Of a stretch of 8,263 nt of DNA, positions 1 to 7,513 are shown piece by piece. Under the pieces are notes generated by a model. It was not told the DNA's origin and searched no databases. It worked only from the letters and a program-made list of their open reading frames with translations. Location: positions 1 to 8,263 of the forward strand of contig JALUEN010000168.1 in assembly GCA_027052755.1 (NCBI GenBank), written 5' to 3'. Position numbers and translations under genes: made by a program. Source of the stretch: a bacterium. GTDB lineage: Bacteria > DRYD01 > JALUEN01. Positions within the stretch are counted from its first letter, which is position 1. The number at the start of each line of letters is the position of its first letter.

Positions 1-610
1 CATCAGGGAGAGCGAGATAACTGAGGAACAAGCTCTCATCTATCTCCTCGGGTTTCACCCCCTCAGAGATCATCCTCCTCACCGCTTGGATTATATCCCA
101 TTTACCTGAGTAGTTGACCAATACGTTAAAATCCATAACCTCTCCTCTAGATGTCTCCTCCTCGCCCCATTTAAAAGCATCCCTTAGATCCTCCGGCATC
201 TCAGTGAGGTCCCCTACAAATCTCAGCCTAACTCCTTCCTCTTTAAGCTTAGGTACCTCCTTAGCGATAAAGTATTTGAAGAGCTGGAATAGGCCCTGGA
301 CCTCCTCATCGCTTCTTCGCCAGTTCTCCTTAGAGAAAGCGTAAACTGATAGTACTTTAACGCCTATATCCTTAGCCCCAGCAACCACATCCTTGAGAGC
401 TCTAACCCCAGCTTTATGACCTGCTAGCGGGTGAAACCCTCTTGACTTAGCCCAGCGCCGATTTCCATCCATTATAATAGCCACGTGCCTAGGAATATTC
501 TCAGTCCACTTCAGAACTTTTTCCAGCTCAGATCTCCATAAATCCTTATCATATTGGACCTCATCCTCCATGAAACCCGTAACAATCCTGCTAAGGATAT
601 CTAAGTTCAA
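1..610 (-). CDS. uppS: Undecaprenyl diphosphate synthase (cis-prenyltransferase), 3' end cut by the window
   Basis: Cytosolic, membrane-associated enzyme that adds isopentenyl diphosphate units in cis to farnesyl diphosphate, giving the C55 carrier lipid used by MraY and other cell-envelope enzymes. The 203 visible residues carry the family landmarks: IIMDGNRRWAK at about 45-55 (catalytic Asp48, then Asn50 and Arg51), a GH pair at 64-65 matching the diphosphate-contacting His, AFSKENW at 91-97, and FNVLVNYSGKWDI near the end of the visible part. The family is about 250 residues, so roughly 45 are missing, including the C-terminal RTxGExR region. The chosen TTG start (608-610) is preceded by AGGAGG with an 8-nt spacer, the same spacing as leuS. 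An in-frame ATG 13 codons later (569-571) is a possible alternative but lacks such a site. The gene lies 12 nt after the upstream gene's stop, and its ribosome-binding site overlaps that stop, suggesting translational coupling. Family identification is firm; the start is less certain. Confidence 0.95.
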   Translation of the reverse strand, partial: MNLDILSRIVTGFMEDEVQYDKDLWRSELEKVLKWTENIPRHVAIIMDGNRRWAKSRGFHPLAGHKAGVRALKDVVAGAKDIGVKVLSVYAFSKENWRRSDEEVQGLFQLFKYFIAKEVPKLKEEGVRLRFVGDLTEMPEDLRDAFKWGEEETSRGEVMDFNVLVNYSGKWDIIQAVRRMISEGVKPEEIDESLFLSYLALPD

Positions 611-618
611 GTTATCCA

Positions 619-624
619 CCTCCT
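619..624 (-). promoter_or_regulatory. Ribosome-binding site of uppS, overlapping the preceding stop codon
   Basis: AGGAGG on the minus strand, 8 nt before the TTG start at 608-610. Its first two bases are the last two of the TAG stop (623-625) of the dehydroquinate-synthase-like gene, so ribosomes ending there are well placed to start uppS. This strong site supports the TTG start over the downstream ATG. Confidence 0.75.
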
Positions 625-1747
625 AAGAGAACCTCAAACTAGCAGATAAGCGATCAAGGGCTTTCTTAAAGGTATCTACCGGGATTGAGTCAAGGTAAAC
701 AGGTTTAGCTACGTCTTTAATTAACGTTAGCTCGCCTATATAGTTATTCTCCTTAATCTTAGGGCTTATCCTATAGAGAAGTTCCTGCCATATCTTATCA
801 GGATCTAGCTCTACCTTCATATAGCTATACTCCATTATCTTCTTCTCAAATCTCTTAAGCCTTGCCTCATTTAAGATATTCAACTCGTGAGCCAAGTAAA
901 GCTCAAACAGAAGCGAGTATATAACCCTCTCCTCTGAAGGTAGCTTATCCCTTAGATCATATGAGAGGAAACTCCCAACCCGAAAGAACCTGTATAGGTT
1001 TATGTAATCCTCCGGTTTACTGAAACAATGCCTGATGAGGTAGTTTATCTGAGCGTCCAGCGAGTTTTTCGCCACCTTTCCGAATTCATCTATTAGCTTA
1101 TCTAAAGCTAGATCACTTATCATGTTGTATAGAGCCTTAGATAATATAAGAGCTATCCTATAAGGGTATATCATACTAGTCCTCAACTTGCTAAAGGGGA
1201 GCGATGATATGAGCGACGGATCTATGATCGCCAGGTCAGGGTACCTCCTAACCGATATAGGTTTGCTGTGAAGATAAAACGTGTGGTGGCCTATAAAGGT
1301 GGTTACAAATGTAGCCTTAGGAGTAGTGGGAATAAAGCCTAACCACAACCTAGGTCTGATGAACAAGTCTATTCTCGGAAGTATAGCGTAAGCTCCTACT
1401 AACAAGGTTAGGAGTGAGCTACCACCTAGACCTAGGATTAACACATCCTCACTTGAGACGGTCGTACAGGTATCTAACCAGTTAAGTAGCTGTTTTAATA
1501 CCTCCTCAGGATGGTGCCTAACCTCTCCCGCATCAAGCACGATGTTCATAGGCTCCAACTTCTCACGGACCATACTATCTAACAGTTCTTTTCCAAAAAG
1601 ATCAGATAAGAGGTTATCTGTAACGAGTACTACCTGTAGGTTCCGCGAGTATAATTTCCTAAGAGACTTAGCTAAAGATCCCTTCACAAAGCCACTGCTA
1701 ATGATAACCTTCATCTGAAGGTGATTAAACCTCAGTTCCTTCCTCAC
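623..1747 (-). CDS. Dehydroquinate-synthase-like protein lacking catalytic and metal-binding residues; function unknown
   Basis: About 374 residues, near the length of 3-dehydroquinate synthase (AroB, about 360). The fold order matches: a nucleotide-binding-type half with VVLVTDNLLSDLF (about 39-51), VLILGLGGSS (102-111) where AroB has its GGGxxGD loop, and FIPTTP (138-143) where AroB has VPTT; then LAIIDPSLISSLP (about 172-184), matching the AroB stretch before its LAEVIK helix, and a helical C-terminal half. In a by-eye alignment to E. coli AroB recalled from memory, key residues are replaced: DSSVGGKT becomes VTTFIGHH (Lys to His154), LAEVIK becomes MIYPYR (metal ligand Glu to Tyr194, Lys to Arg197), GHTFGHAIE becomes GSFLSYDLR (His to Tyr263), and HGEAV becomes SEERV (His to Ser271). 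I infer a non-catalytic paralogue or one with a new role. A related family such as glycerol-1-phosphate dehydrogenase is possible but fits less well. The GTG at 1745-1747 is preferred because AAGGGG lies 9 nt upstream, as in mraY; TTG at 1756 and ATG at 1714 are in frame but have poorer sites. It follows the A2M stop by 33 nt. Confidence 0.6.
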   Translation of the reverse strand: MRKELRFNHLQMKVIISSGFVKGSLAKSLRKLYSRNLQVVLVTDNLLSDLFGKELLDSMVREKLEPMNIVLDAGEVRHHPEEVLKQLLNWLDTCTTVSSEDVLILGLGGSSLLTLLVGAYAILPRIDLFIRPRLWLGFIPTTPKATFVTTFIGHHTFYLHSKPISVRRYPDLAIIDPSLISSLPFSKLRTSMIYPYRIALILSKALYNMISDLALDKLIDEFGKVAKNSLDAQINYLIRHCFSKPEDYINLYRFFRVGSFLSYDLRDKLPSEERVIYSLLFELYLAHELNILNEARLKRFEKKIMEYSYMKVELDPDKIWQELLYRISPKIKENNYIGELTLIKDVAKPVYLDSIPVDTFKKALDRLSASLRFS

Positions 1748-1756
1748 AGCCCTCAA

Positions 1757-1762
1757 CCCCTT
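1757..1762 (-). promoter_or_regulatory. Probable ribosome-binding site of the dehydroquinate-synthase-like gene
   Basis: AAGGGG on the minus strand, 9 nt before GTG at 1745-1747. The TTG at 1754-1756 touches this motif directly, leaving no spacer, so it is an unlikely start. The pattern copies that of mraY (AAGGGGG, 9 nt, GTG). Confidence 0.5.
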
Positions 1763-1780
1763 AAGCTTCGCTTTCAGCTT

Positions 1781-4700
1781 TTACTTAGCTTTTCTTACTT
1801 TTAGCTCACTTCCTCCAGGAGATATAGCTTTGTTATCAGGATTGTAGTACTGGTAAGCTTTAGAAGATGGGATAGTAACCCTCACGGGGTACTTAGCTTT
1901 CAGTCTCCACCTAAAGGTTAAGGTACCTGGCGCTAACTCATCTAAGTAAAGGATAACCTGTCTTCCAGTGTACTCATACCTAGATATCTTCTTAGATTTA
2001 ACGAGCTTGTCTAGATCACTAGTAAGCAGCTCAAAACCAGGAGGTACCCCAACATCTATTAAGACCATGAAAAATTTCGTTCTAGTGGTGTTCTCAACTT
2101 TAACCTCTTGCCACAGGAGATCCTTAACCTCCAACTCCCTCCTATCGTATTGAACCGTTATCCTCATAGGTTGAGGCTCGGGTCTGTAGCTATCCCAGGG
2201 GATATAGTAGTAAAGGGTTGCGTTCCAGTAGCCACCTCTTAGGCCTTTTGAAGGCTCTATTCTCAGGGTACCCTCACTAAGCGCTCTCAGGGAAGTCATT
2301 AAATAACCTGAGAGGTTATCCGGTTTAATCTCCAGTATTCTCTCCTCAGTGCCCTCTTTACTTGTGTAAACGATCCTCACCTTTACCGGTGATTTCAACC
2401 TAGGTGGCTCTCCGGTAACTAAAAGTATTGCCTTCAGCGCTTGGATAGTAGGCTGAGTACTATACCAACCACCCTTAGGGTCCTTAACGCTAACTAAGTA
2501 CCTTATTCCCTTATATACCATGTCCTCTTTATCAAAGAGCTTCAACAAGCTAGCTTTATATAGAGCTTGAATAACCAGGGCGGTAGTCTCTATTCTCATT
2601 GTTTTTCCTCTTGAGAAGGTAAAGCTCTGAAGCCTGGAGTCCCAAAAAGCTATATCACCCTGGGATCTCGCTCTCATAGCTAGCTCCTCAGATAACTCCT
2701 TAAGCAAGGATTTAAGAGAAGAGCTCTCAGAGGGACTTAAGCCCTTAAAGTTCATTAGATAAGAGGCTATGCAGTTAGATAGGATTGCTAAGGTGTAAGT
2801 GTCCATGTCCTTCAGCTTATCCTCAGATCTCATCCTCAGCCACCTAAGGGCTTCTCTAAGTTTAGAAATCTCATCTCTTGACAATGGGTGAACCCTAAGG
2901 CTCTCAGCTAATCCCCATAGGACAAAAGCTGTTACTAACTCGTTAGCCTGGGTCAGCTTACCCCAGGTCTCTAAGTGGAGATATCGGCTATCCGGTGTCC
3001 AGTGATCCCCTTCCATAACTGAGAATAGCCACCTCTGGGTCCTAGCCACCATGTTAGGATCCACCGGATACACCTGGTTCATATCAGCGAACTCCATCAA
3101 ACCGAAAGCGGTGAGGAGCTTGTTAGCTGGGGGATCACCAAACCAAGAGAAACCTCCACCGCTAACCTCAAAAGAGACAAGCCTCTGGTACCCTACCTGT
3201 AAGTAGTAATTTGCCTTAGTCTCAATCTCAGGGTTAGAGAGTCCCTGCTTTCTCAGGTACCTCAAGATGAGAGCGTTAGGATACGTAACCGATGACGTCT
3301 GCTCAAAACACCCATAGGGCATCCTAAGTAGCTGATCTAGACCACCTATCACCTGAGCCATCGGCGAGGGGTATATGGTAACAACTACCTTAGAGGCATC
3401 GGGTATAACTCCCTTAGGTAGCTGAACTTTGAGCTCCGAGGTCTTAGACAACGAACCACTTAACACTAAACTACTCTCTACGCCGTTAGGAATAACCTCT
3501 AAAGTCTTTCTAATAGCGTCGTAAAACTCTTCGCTCTCAGCCTCTACAGTTAGCGAGTGAACTCCTAAGCTCTTTGCCTTTATAGTGAAGTAAATAGACG
3601 AGATCTGGTTCGGCGCTAGAGTCAAGTCTCTCTCTGGACTATCAATGAGCTGGAACCAATCCTCACTTTTCAGGCTCACCCTTAGGTTCAACTCCTTACT
3701 AGTGTAGTTGTAGATTATAACCGGTATAGATACCTCATCCCCTCGTGTCAGGTATAAGGGTAGATCCATGTCAATGAAGAAAGGCTGAAAGACCCTTATA
3801 TCTGCTGTGGAACTTCCCAGGTCTCCAGACAAGGTATTAGCTAGGGCTCTCAGCTTCCAGTTAGTGATGGAATCAGGCATTCTCAGGGTTAAGATAGCCT
3901 CTCCCCTATCATCAGTGATCAGTTCAGGATTATAGTAAGCGGTCTCAGGGAAGAAGGACCTAATCCTCCTCTTCTTAGAGGATCCTCCTGGTTTTCGAGA
4001 AGAGAGCTTATACTGTACTCTCTCCTCAGCGATAACGTTTTCCTCAATAGCTCCTTTAACACCCATCACAGGAGCCCTAGCCCTTAGAATCCTAAATTTA
4101 GGTTCTCTTCTAGCAATGTAATCCCATAAGTTGAATCCTCTCCTCTTTAAAGCTAGCATAACTTTTGGCATGCTTAGATCATCAGGGGTTCCCCATCTAC
4201 CGTCAGGCCCAGCAGAGACAGGTATATAAACCAAGCTGAAACCATAATCGTTAAGTATTCCTCTTTCCTCTGGAGCTAAGCTAAGCCTCTCCAGCCTTAT
4301 CAAGTTACCCCAGGGATCTAAACAGTCAGCGTAACTGAAACCCAGTTTTATCGGGTTAGATGGCAGAGCTTGATAGAGTCTCTTACCCCTTAGATACCTG
4401 TAATCAGATATAATGTAGGTGAACTTGTAAAGTAGCTTTGCTAACTTCTCACCATAAGAATCAACTTCAGAGATAGGCTTCGCTTCCTCTGAACTTTTAA
4501 CTAAAGCTATCTTAAGTATATCCCTCCTGTGGGGGATATAGGGACTTATCCCGTGAACCTCGTACTTAGGTTTAAGAAGTTCTTCCTCTAAGTTAAGTAG
4601 GAGGGATAAGATCTTAGGGTCTTTACCCGCTAGATACAGGAGAGCTTCATCTACCATAGCCACCTCAATAGCTCCCTGAACACTCTTCTCTCCCTTCCTC

Positions 4701-6331
4701 AGGGAGAACCTCAGCTTAGCTTCCTCACCTGGTCTGTACGAGTCCTTATCAGTTTTAATCAAAACCTTAAGCTCCTCATCTGGGTAAACGATAAGCTTAG
4801 CTGTATCACTTATCAGGTTACCGTTAGAGGAGATGGAGTAAGCAACTAGAGTTAAAGTTCCTACCATATCAGGAGTAAGGGAGATGCGAAAGCTAGCTTT
4901 TCCATTCCTAATGATAGAGGACCAGGTACCTAAAGTCTCCTTATCCCTGAATATCTCTAGGATCACAGCTTTATTGTTAAGCTTTCTAGTAGCGAAGACA
5001 TCTACTACCAAGGGCTCAGAAACCTTAAACTCCAGCTTAGAGGGTCTCAGTATTAGAGCATCATTCTCTTTAACATCTAGCTCAGTGCTGTAAGAGTTAC
5101 CCCTAGAGTCCGAGACCTCAATTCTAACTGAATCACTATTAGGCTTAAACTCAAAGGTCGCGAACCCCCACTTATCTGTCTCTAAGTTATAAACCTTCTC
5201 TCCACTGATCACCTTAACTCTAGCTTTCAAGGGCTTTCCATCTGGGTAAGCTACACTGATATATATCCTGTTAGGAAGTCCTCTCACTAACGAGCCAGAT
5301 TCGGAGAGAACTACCACATCAAGGGGTTTATCGGTAAGCTTCAAAGTAACCTTCTTCTCAACCTCCTGGTTAGCTTGATCAATTACCTTAACTTCTAGGG
5401 ATAGGAGAGCTTTACCACCTTCTAGCGGGATACCTACGCCATAAGATGGTGCTTTTAGCTCAAACTGGCAGCGACCATTAGAGAGCTGACACTGAGTCTT
5501 AGCTACTTCCCTAAACCCAACCTCGTAGCTCATTAACCTCACCTGAGCGGTTCCCTTAACAGGTTTCCCGAAGAAGTACTTAGCTTTAACCTCACCTTTG
5601 ATCAGCTCGCCTGGTTTGTAGTAGGACTTAGGTAAATTAACCTCCACCTTGAACTTGGGAAGGCGATACCTCTCTACCCTGAAAGTCTTCTCCTCATACA
5701 GTTTATCAAGCTCAACTCTAGCCTTATACTCGCCTAACCTAGCCTCAGGAGCTAAGCTCAAGTTGTAGCTAGCTATACCGTACTTATCAGTTTTCAAAGT
5801 AGCGTAAACTAACCTGTTACCCTTGGGATCCGATACCGTTAAGCTCAGTTCCTTGGAGGAAAGGGGTTTTTTCGTGGTAGAGTTAAGCGCTAAGACTCTT
5901 AAATGTACTACCTGACCAGGTTGATACAGAGGTTTATCAGTAGTCAGGATAAGGGCAAAAGGGCTCTCTACCTCAATCACTCTCTCAAGCTCTATAGATC
6001 CTGATTTAACCTTAAAGCTCAGATAGTTACCCCCCTCAGGTACCTTAAATTTAAAAGATGCAGTGCCATCCTTAGAAGTACGTTTAGATAAAGATATTCT
6101 CTTCGTTCCCGACAACACGTTCAGAGTTACCTGCCTTCCAGGAACGTGGTCGCCGGTTGATGGGTTATACGAGATAACCTGAATTAAGCACTCAGTTCCA
6201 CTATAGACCTTTTGAGGGAATATTACTTTGAGCTCATAGGAGCCCTTAGCCCAAGCTATATTAAGTTTTAGACTAAAAATAAGGGACAGGAGAGCGAGGA
6301 AGAGTGCTCTCTTAAAAGGGAAGTTATTCAT
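1781..6331 (-). CDS. Secreted bacterial alpha-2-macroglobulin-like protein with an intact thioester motif
   Basis: Predicted protease-trapping protein of 1516 residues, close to human A2M (about 1470) and a little shorter than E. coli YfhM (about 1650). Residues 1-28 form a signal peptide: basic KR, a hydrophobic core, then a signal peptidase I site after AWA. No lipobox Cys is present, so it should be soluble after export. Approximate order: macroglobulin (Ig-like) domains at 34-520, with TDKPLYQPGQ marking MG2, YYKPGE and AKYFFGKPV marking MG3, and recurring TDKxG hairpins; the bait-containing domain at 520-790, starting DKDSYRPGE and VDEALLYL; the A2M core with FFPETAYYNPE and PDSITNW at about 793-825; the thioester motif PYGCFEQ with Cys1008 and Gln1011; the helical thioester domain to about 1305; and a C-terminal receptor-binding-like domain with AKYPV and AYQYYNP. 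Cys281 and Cys288 could form a disulfide. The bait region is unusual (separate entries). ATG at 6329-6331 is preferred because GGGGG lies 10 nt upstream; ATG at 6335-6337 has only 4 nt. It follows mraY by about 53 nt. Confidence 0.93.
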   Translation of the reverse strand: MNNFPFKRALFLALLSLIFSLKLNIAWAKGSYELKVIFPQKVYSGTECLIQVISYNPSTGDHVPGRQVTLNVLSGTKRISLSKRTSKDGTASFKFKVPEGGNYLSFKVKSGSIELERVIEVESPFALILTTDKPLYQPGQVVHLRVLALNSTTKKPLSSKELSLTVSDPKGNRLVYATLKTDKYGIASYNLSLAPEARLGEYKARVELDKLYEEKTFRVERYRLPKFKVEVNLPKSYYKPGELIKGEVKAKYFFGKPVKGTAQVRLMSYEVGFREVAKTQCQLSNGRCQFELKAPSYGVGIPLEGGKALLSLEVKVIDQANQEVEKKVTLKLTDKPLDVVVLSESGSLVRGLPNRIYISVAYPDGKPLKARVKVISGEKVYNLETDKWGFATFEFKPNSDSVRIEVSDSRGNSYSTELDVKENDALILRPSKLEFKVSEPLVVDVFATRKLNNKAVILEIFRDKETLGTWSSIIRNGKASFRISLTPDMVGTLTLVAYSISSNGNLISDTAKLIVYPDEELKVLIKTDKDSYRPGEEAKLRFSLRKGEKSVQGAIEVAMVDEALLYLAGKDPKILSLLLNLEEELLKPKYEVHGISPYIPHRRDILKIALVKSSEEAKPISEVDSYGEKLAKLLYKFTYIISDYRYLRGKRLYQALPSNPIKLGFSYADCLDPWGNLIRLERLSLAPEERGILNDYGFSLVYIPVSAGPDGRWGTPDDLSMPKVMLALKRRGFNLWDYIARREPKFRILRARAPVMGVKGAIEENVIAEERVQYKLSSRKPGGSSKKRRIRSFFPETAYYNPELITDDRGEAILTLRMPDSITNWKLRALANTLSGDLGSSTADIRVFQPFFIDMDLPLYLTRGDEVSIPVIIYNYTSKELNLRVSLKSEDWFQLIDSPERDLTLAPNQISSIYFTIKAKSLGVHSLTVEAESEEFYDAIRKTLEVIPNGVESSLVLSGSLSKTSELKVQLPKGVIPDASKVVVTIYPSPMAQVIGGLDQLLRMPYGCFEQTSSVTYPNALILRYLRKQGLSNPEIETKANYYLQVGYQRLVSFEVSGGGFSWFGDPPANKLLTAFGLMEFADMNQVYPVDPNMVARTQRWLFSVMEGDHWTPDSRYLHLETWGKLTQANELVTAFVLWGLAESLRVHPLSRDEISKLREALRWLRMRSEDKLKDMDTYTLAILSNCIASYLMNFKGLSPSESSSLKSLLKELSEELAMRARSQGDIAFWDSRLQSFTFSRGKTMRIETTALVIQALYKASLLKLFDKEDMVYKGIRYLVSVKDPKGGWYSTQPTIQALKAILLVTGEPPRLKSPVKVRIVYTSKEGTEERILEIKPDNLSGYLMTSLRALSEGTLRIEPSKGLRGGYWNATLYYYIPWDSYRPEPQPMRITVQYDRRELEVKDLLWQEVKVENTTRTKFFMVLIDVGVPPGFELLTSDLDKLVKSKKISRYEYTGRQVILYLDELAPGTLTFRWRLKAKYPVRVTIPSSKAYQYYNPDNKAISPGGSELKVRKAK
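3299..3310 (-). other. Thioester motif Cys-Phe-Glu-Gln of the A2M-like protein
   Basis: The codons read Cys1008, Phe, Glu, Gln1011 within PYGCFEQTSS. In A2Ms and complement C3 the Cys and Gln side chains form an internal thioester that attaches covalently to an attacking protease. Bacterial members commonly have CxEQ rather than the animal CGEQ, so Phe at the second position is a normal kind of variation. Many bacterial relatives have lost the Cys; this one has kept it, so covalent trapping is predicted. Confidence 0.9.
3959..3997 (-). other. Basic, flexible stretch at the end of the A2M bait region
   Basis: Residues about 779-791 read RKPGGSSKKRRIR, lying directly before the FFPETAYYNPE segment that opens the conserved A2M core. 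The Gly/Ser-rich part suggests an exposed linker, and the Lys/Arg cluster offers several cleavage points for trypsin-like proteases. In A2Ms, cleavage in the bait region triggers closure and exposes the thioester. A bait role is inferred from position and composition only. Confidence 0.5.
4175..4318 (-). other. GspG-pseudopilin-like segment inside the A2M bait region
   Basis: Residues about 672-719 start with DPWGN and end with SAGPDGRWGTPDDL. This pairing resembles the C-terminal part of the major type II secretion pseudopilin GspG, where a DxWGNPY-type stretch is followed by a G(A/P)DGxxGTxDD loop that binds calcium. No N-terminal pilin helix is present and the reading frame continues through the segment, so it belongs to the A2M-like protein. 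Whether it is true homology, a common insert in bacterial A2Ms, or a convergent calcium loop cannot be settled from this sequence. Confidence 0.55.
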
Positions 6332-6337
6332 GCTCAT

Positions 6338-6346
6338 CTCACCCCC
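6338..6346 (-). promoter_or_regulatory. Ribosome-binding site of the A2M-like gene
   Basis: GGGGGTGAG on the minus strand, just before the two candidate starts ATG AGC ATG. Measured from the GGGGG core, the first ATG is 4 nt away and the second 10 nt. The other genes here use 8-9 nt, so the second ATG (6329-6331) fits better. Confidence 0.6.
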
Positions 6347-6384
6347 AGAGTTAGAGGACCAGCTTAAGATATAGTTTTAATACC

Positions 6385-7437
6385 CTAATTAGGAAGTCCT
6401 CTTAACAGAGCATAGATCCAAAGCCCCAGAGCAGATATCCAGAGCTGTATCAACCCGAACCTTGTAACAACCTGAGGTTCACTCCAACCTAACAGCTCAA
6501 AGTGGTGATGGATAGGTGTCATCTTGAAAACCCTTCTCCCCTCTCCTAAGATCCACTTAGTTAACTTGAAGTAAGCTACCTGGATGATAACGCTGAGAGC
6601 CTCTATGAAAAATATGAATCCCCAGAGGATCAAGAAGATCTCTGTTCTAGTGTACAGGCTAAGCGTAGCGATGAAACCTCCTAGGAACAAGGACCCGCTA
6701 TCTCCCATGAAAACCTTAGCAGGGTAAGCGTTGTGATATAAAAATCCCCCCAAGGCTGATATACCTATGATAGACAGAGCCTTCACCTTCTCTGAGCCTA
6801 TTAGGACGAAAACTCCTAGGGTGATCATTGATAAGGTAGCCGCTAACCCATCTAGGCCATCTGTCAAGTTAAGGGCATTAGATGTTCCGGATATCACCAG
6901 GTAGAGCCAAACAAAATAGAGGGGAGGGGTTGGTTTAAGGGAGAGGTATCCCAAGTTAACCTCCAGTGAAGCTCCCCACCTAAGGTACACCCACAAGGTT
7001 AGGGCTACGATAATCAGATGGGCTAGAAACTTATGCCTAGCTTTTAAGCCTAAGTTCCTCTTGTTGAGGACTTTCATGAGATCATCCCAAAAGCCTAGGA
7101 GAAAGTTACCGAGGGCTATTATCAGGAGTGGTAAAATTAGAAGACCATCGCTCCTAATCCAGCTTACTAATAACTCCTTAATGCCGTGATAGGTAAGGTA
7201 GTTCCAATCAGCGTGCCTTCCAAAGAGATAAGACAAACCTAGGATCAGGGTAAGAGGAGCGAAAACTACTCCTCCCATAGTAGGAGTACCTTCCTTCTCC
7301 TTATGTCTCTCAGGTGCATCCTCCCTTATCACCTGTTTAACCTGTTTGGAGAACTTCTTAATATACCAATCAGTTATCCATAGTGAAGCCAGAAAAGTGA
7401 GTAGACCTATAGGTATTAAAGCCAGGTATATCTCCAC
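6385..7437 (-). CDS. mraY: Phospho-N-acetylmuramoyl-pentapeptide transferase (MraY)
   Basis: Integral membrane enzyme that transfers phospho-MurNAc-pentapeptide from the UDP-linked precursor to undecaprenyl phosphate, giving lipid I. Its 350 residues match the family's usual length and hold every expected motif: ERHKEKEGTPTMGG at about 43-56, the magnesium-site pair FWDDL with Asp118 and Asp119, the NALNLTDGLDGLAA loop at 187-200, VFMGDSGSL with Asp246, and the TPIHHHFELLGW loop with His310-312. About ten hydrophobic segments are spread along the chain, the first at residues 2-25. The start is GTG at 7435-7437, with AAGGGGG 9 nt upstream; an ATG nearby (7442-7444) is out of frame. It is the first gene of the minus-strand cluster, head-to-head with leuS. 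The usual dcw neighbours (murF, murD, ftsW) are not beside it in this window. Confidence 0.98.
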   Translation of the reverse strand: MEIYLALIPIGLLTFLASLWITDWYIKKFSKQVKQVIREDAPERHKEKEGTPTMGGVVFAPLTLILGLSYLFGRHADWNYLTYHGIKELLVSWIRSDGLLILPLLIIALGNFLLGFWDDLMKVLNKRNLGLKARHKFLAHLIIVALTLWVYLRWGASLEVNLGYLSLKPTPPLYFVWLYLVISGTSNALNLTDGLDGLAATLSMITLGVFVLIGSEKVKALSIIGISALGGFLYHNAYPAKVFMGDSGSLFLGGFIATLSLYTRTEIFLILWGFIFFIEALSVIIQVAYFKLTKWILGEGRRVFKMTPIHHHFELLGWSEPQVVTRFGLIQLWISALGLWIYALLRGLPN

Positions 7438-7446
7438 AGTCCATAT

Positions 7447-7453
7447 CCCCCTT
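7447..7453 (-). promoter_or_regulatory. Ribosome-binding site of mraY
   Basis: AAGGGGG on the minus strand, 9 nt before the GTG start. It supports GTG at 7435-7437 as the initiation codon. Confidence 0.65.
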
Positions 7454-7513
7454 CAGAATTCCTTTTAAGGTATTCTTTCGCTCTCTCTCAGCAATTACCC
7501 CACTCAAAACCCC

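Noticed and set aside
114..344. Open frame on the plus strand
   Set aside because: It lies opposite uppS, whose conserved motifs fill this stretch. The translation is Ser/Leu-rich with no recognisable motif, as expected for an antisense shadow.
1968..2153. Open frame on the plus strand
   Set aside because: Antisense to the C-terminal domain of the A2M-like gene, with no recognisable motif.
4175..4318. A separate or broken GspG pseudopilin gene
   Set aside because: The reading frame runs through without a stop and no N-terminal pilin helix or start site is present; the motif is part of the A2M-like protein.
4884..5093. Open frame on the plus strand
   Set aside because: Antisense to the macroglobulin domains of the A2M-like gene; low-complexity Ser/Leu-rich product.
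1781..6331. A2M-like protein as a lipoprotein
   Set aside because: The first cysteine is at about residue 48, well past the signal peptide and outside any lipobox context.
6338..6384. Terminator or internal promoter between mraY and the A2M-like gene
   Set aside because: The gap is AT-rich on the mraY side but I find no stem-loop followed by a T-run and no convincing -35/-10 pair, so read-through is the simpler view.
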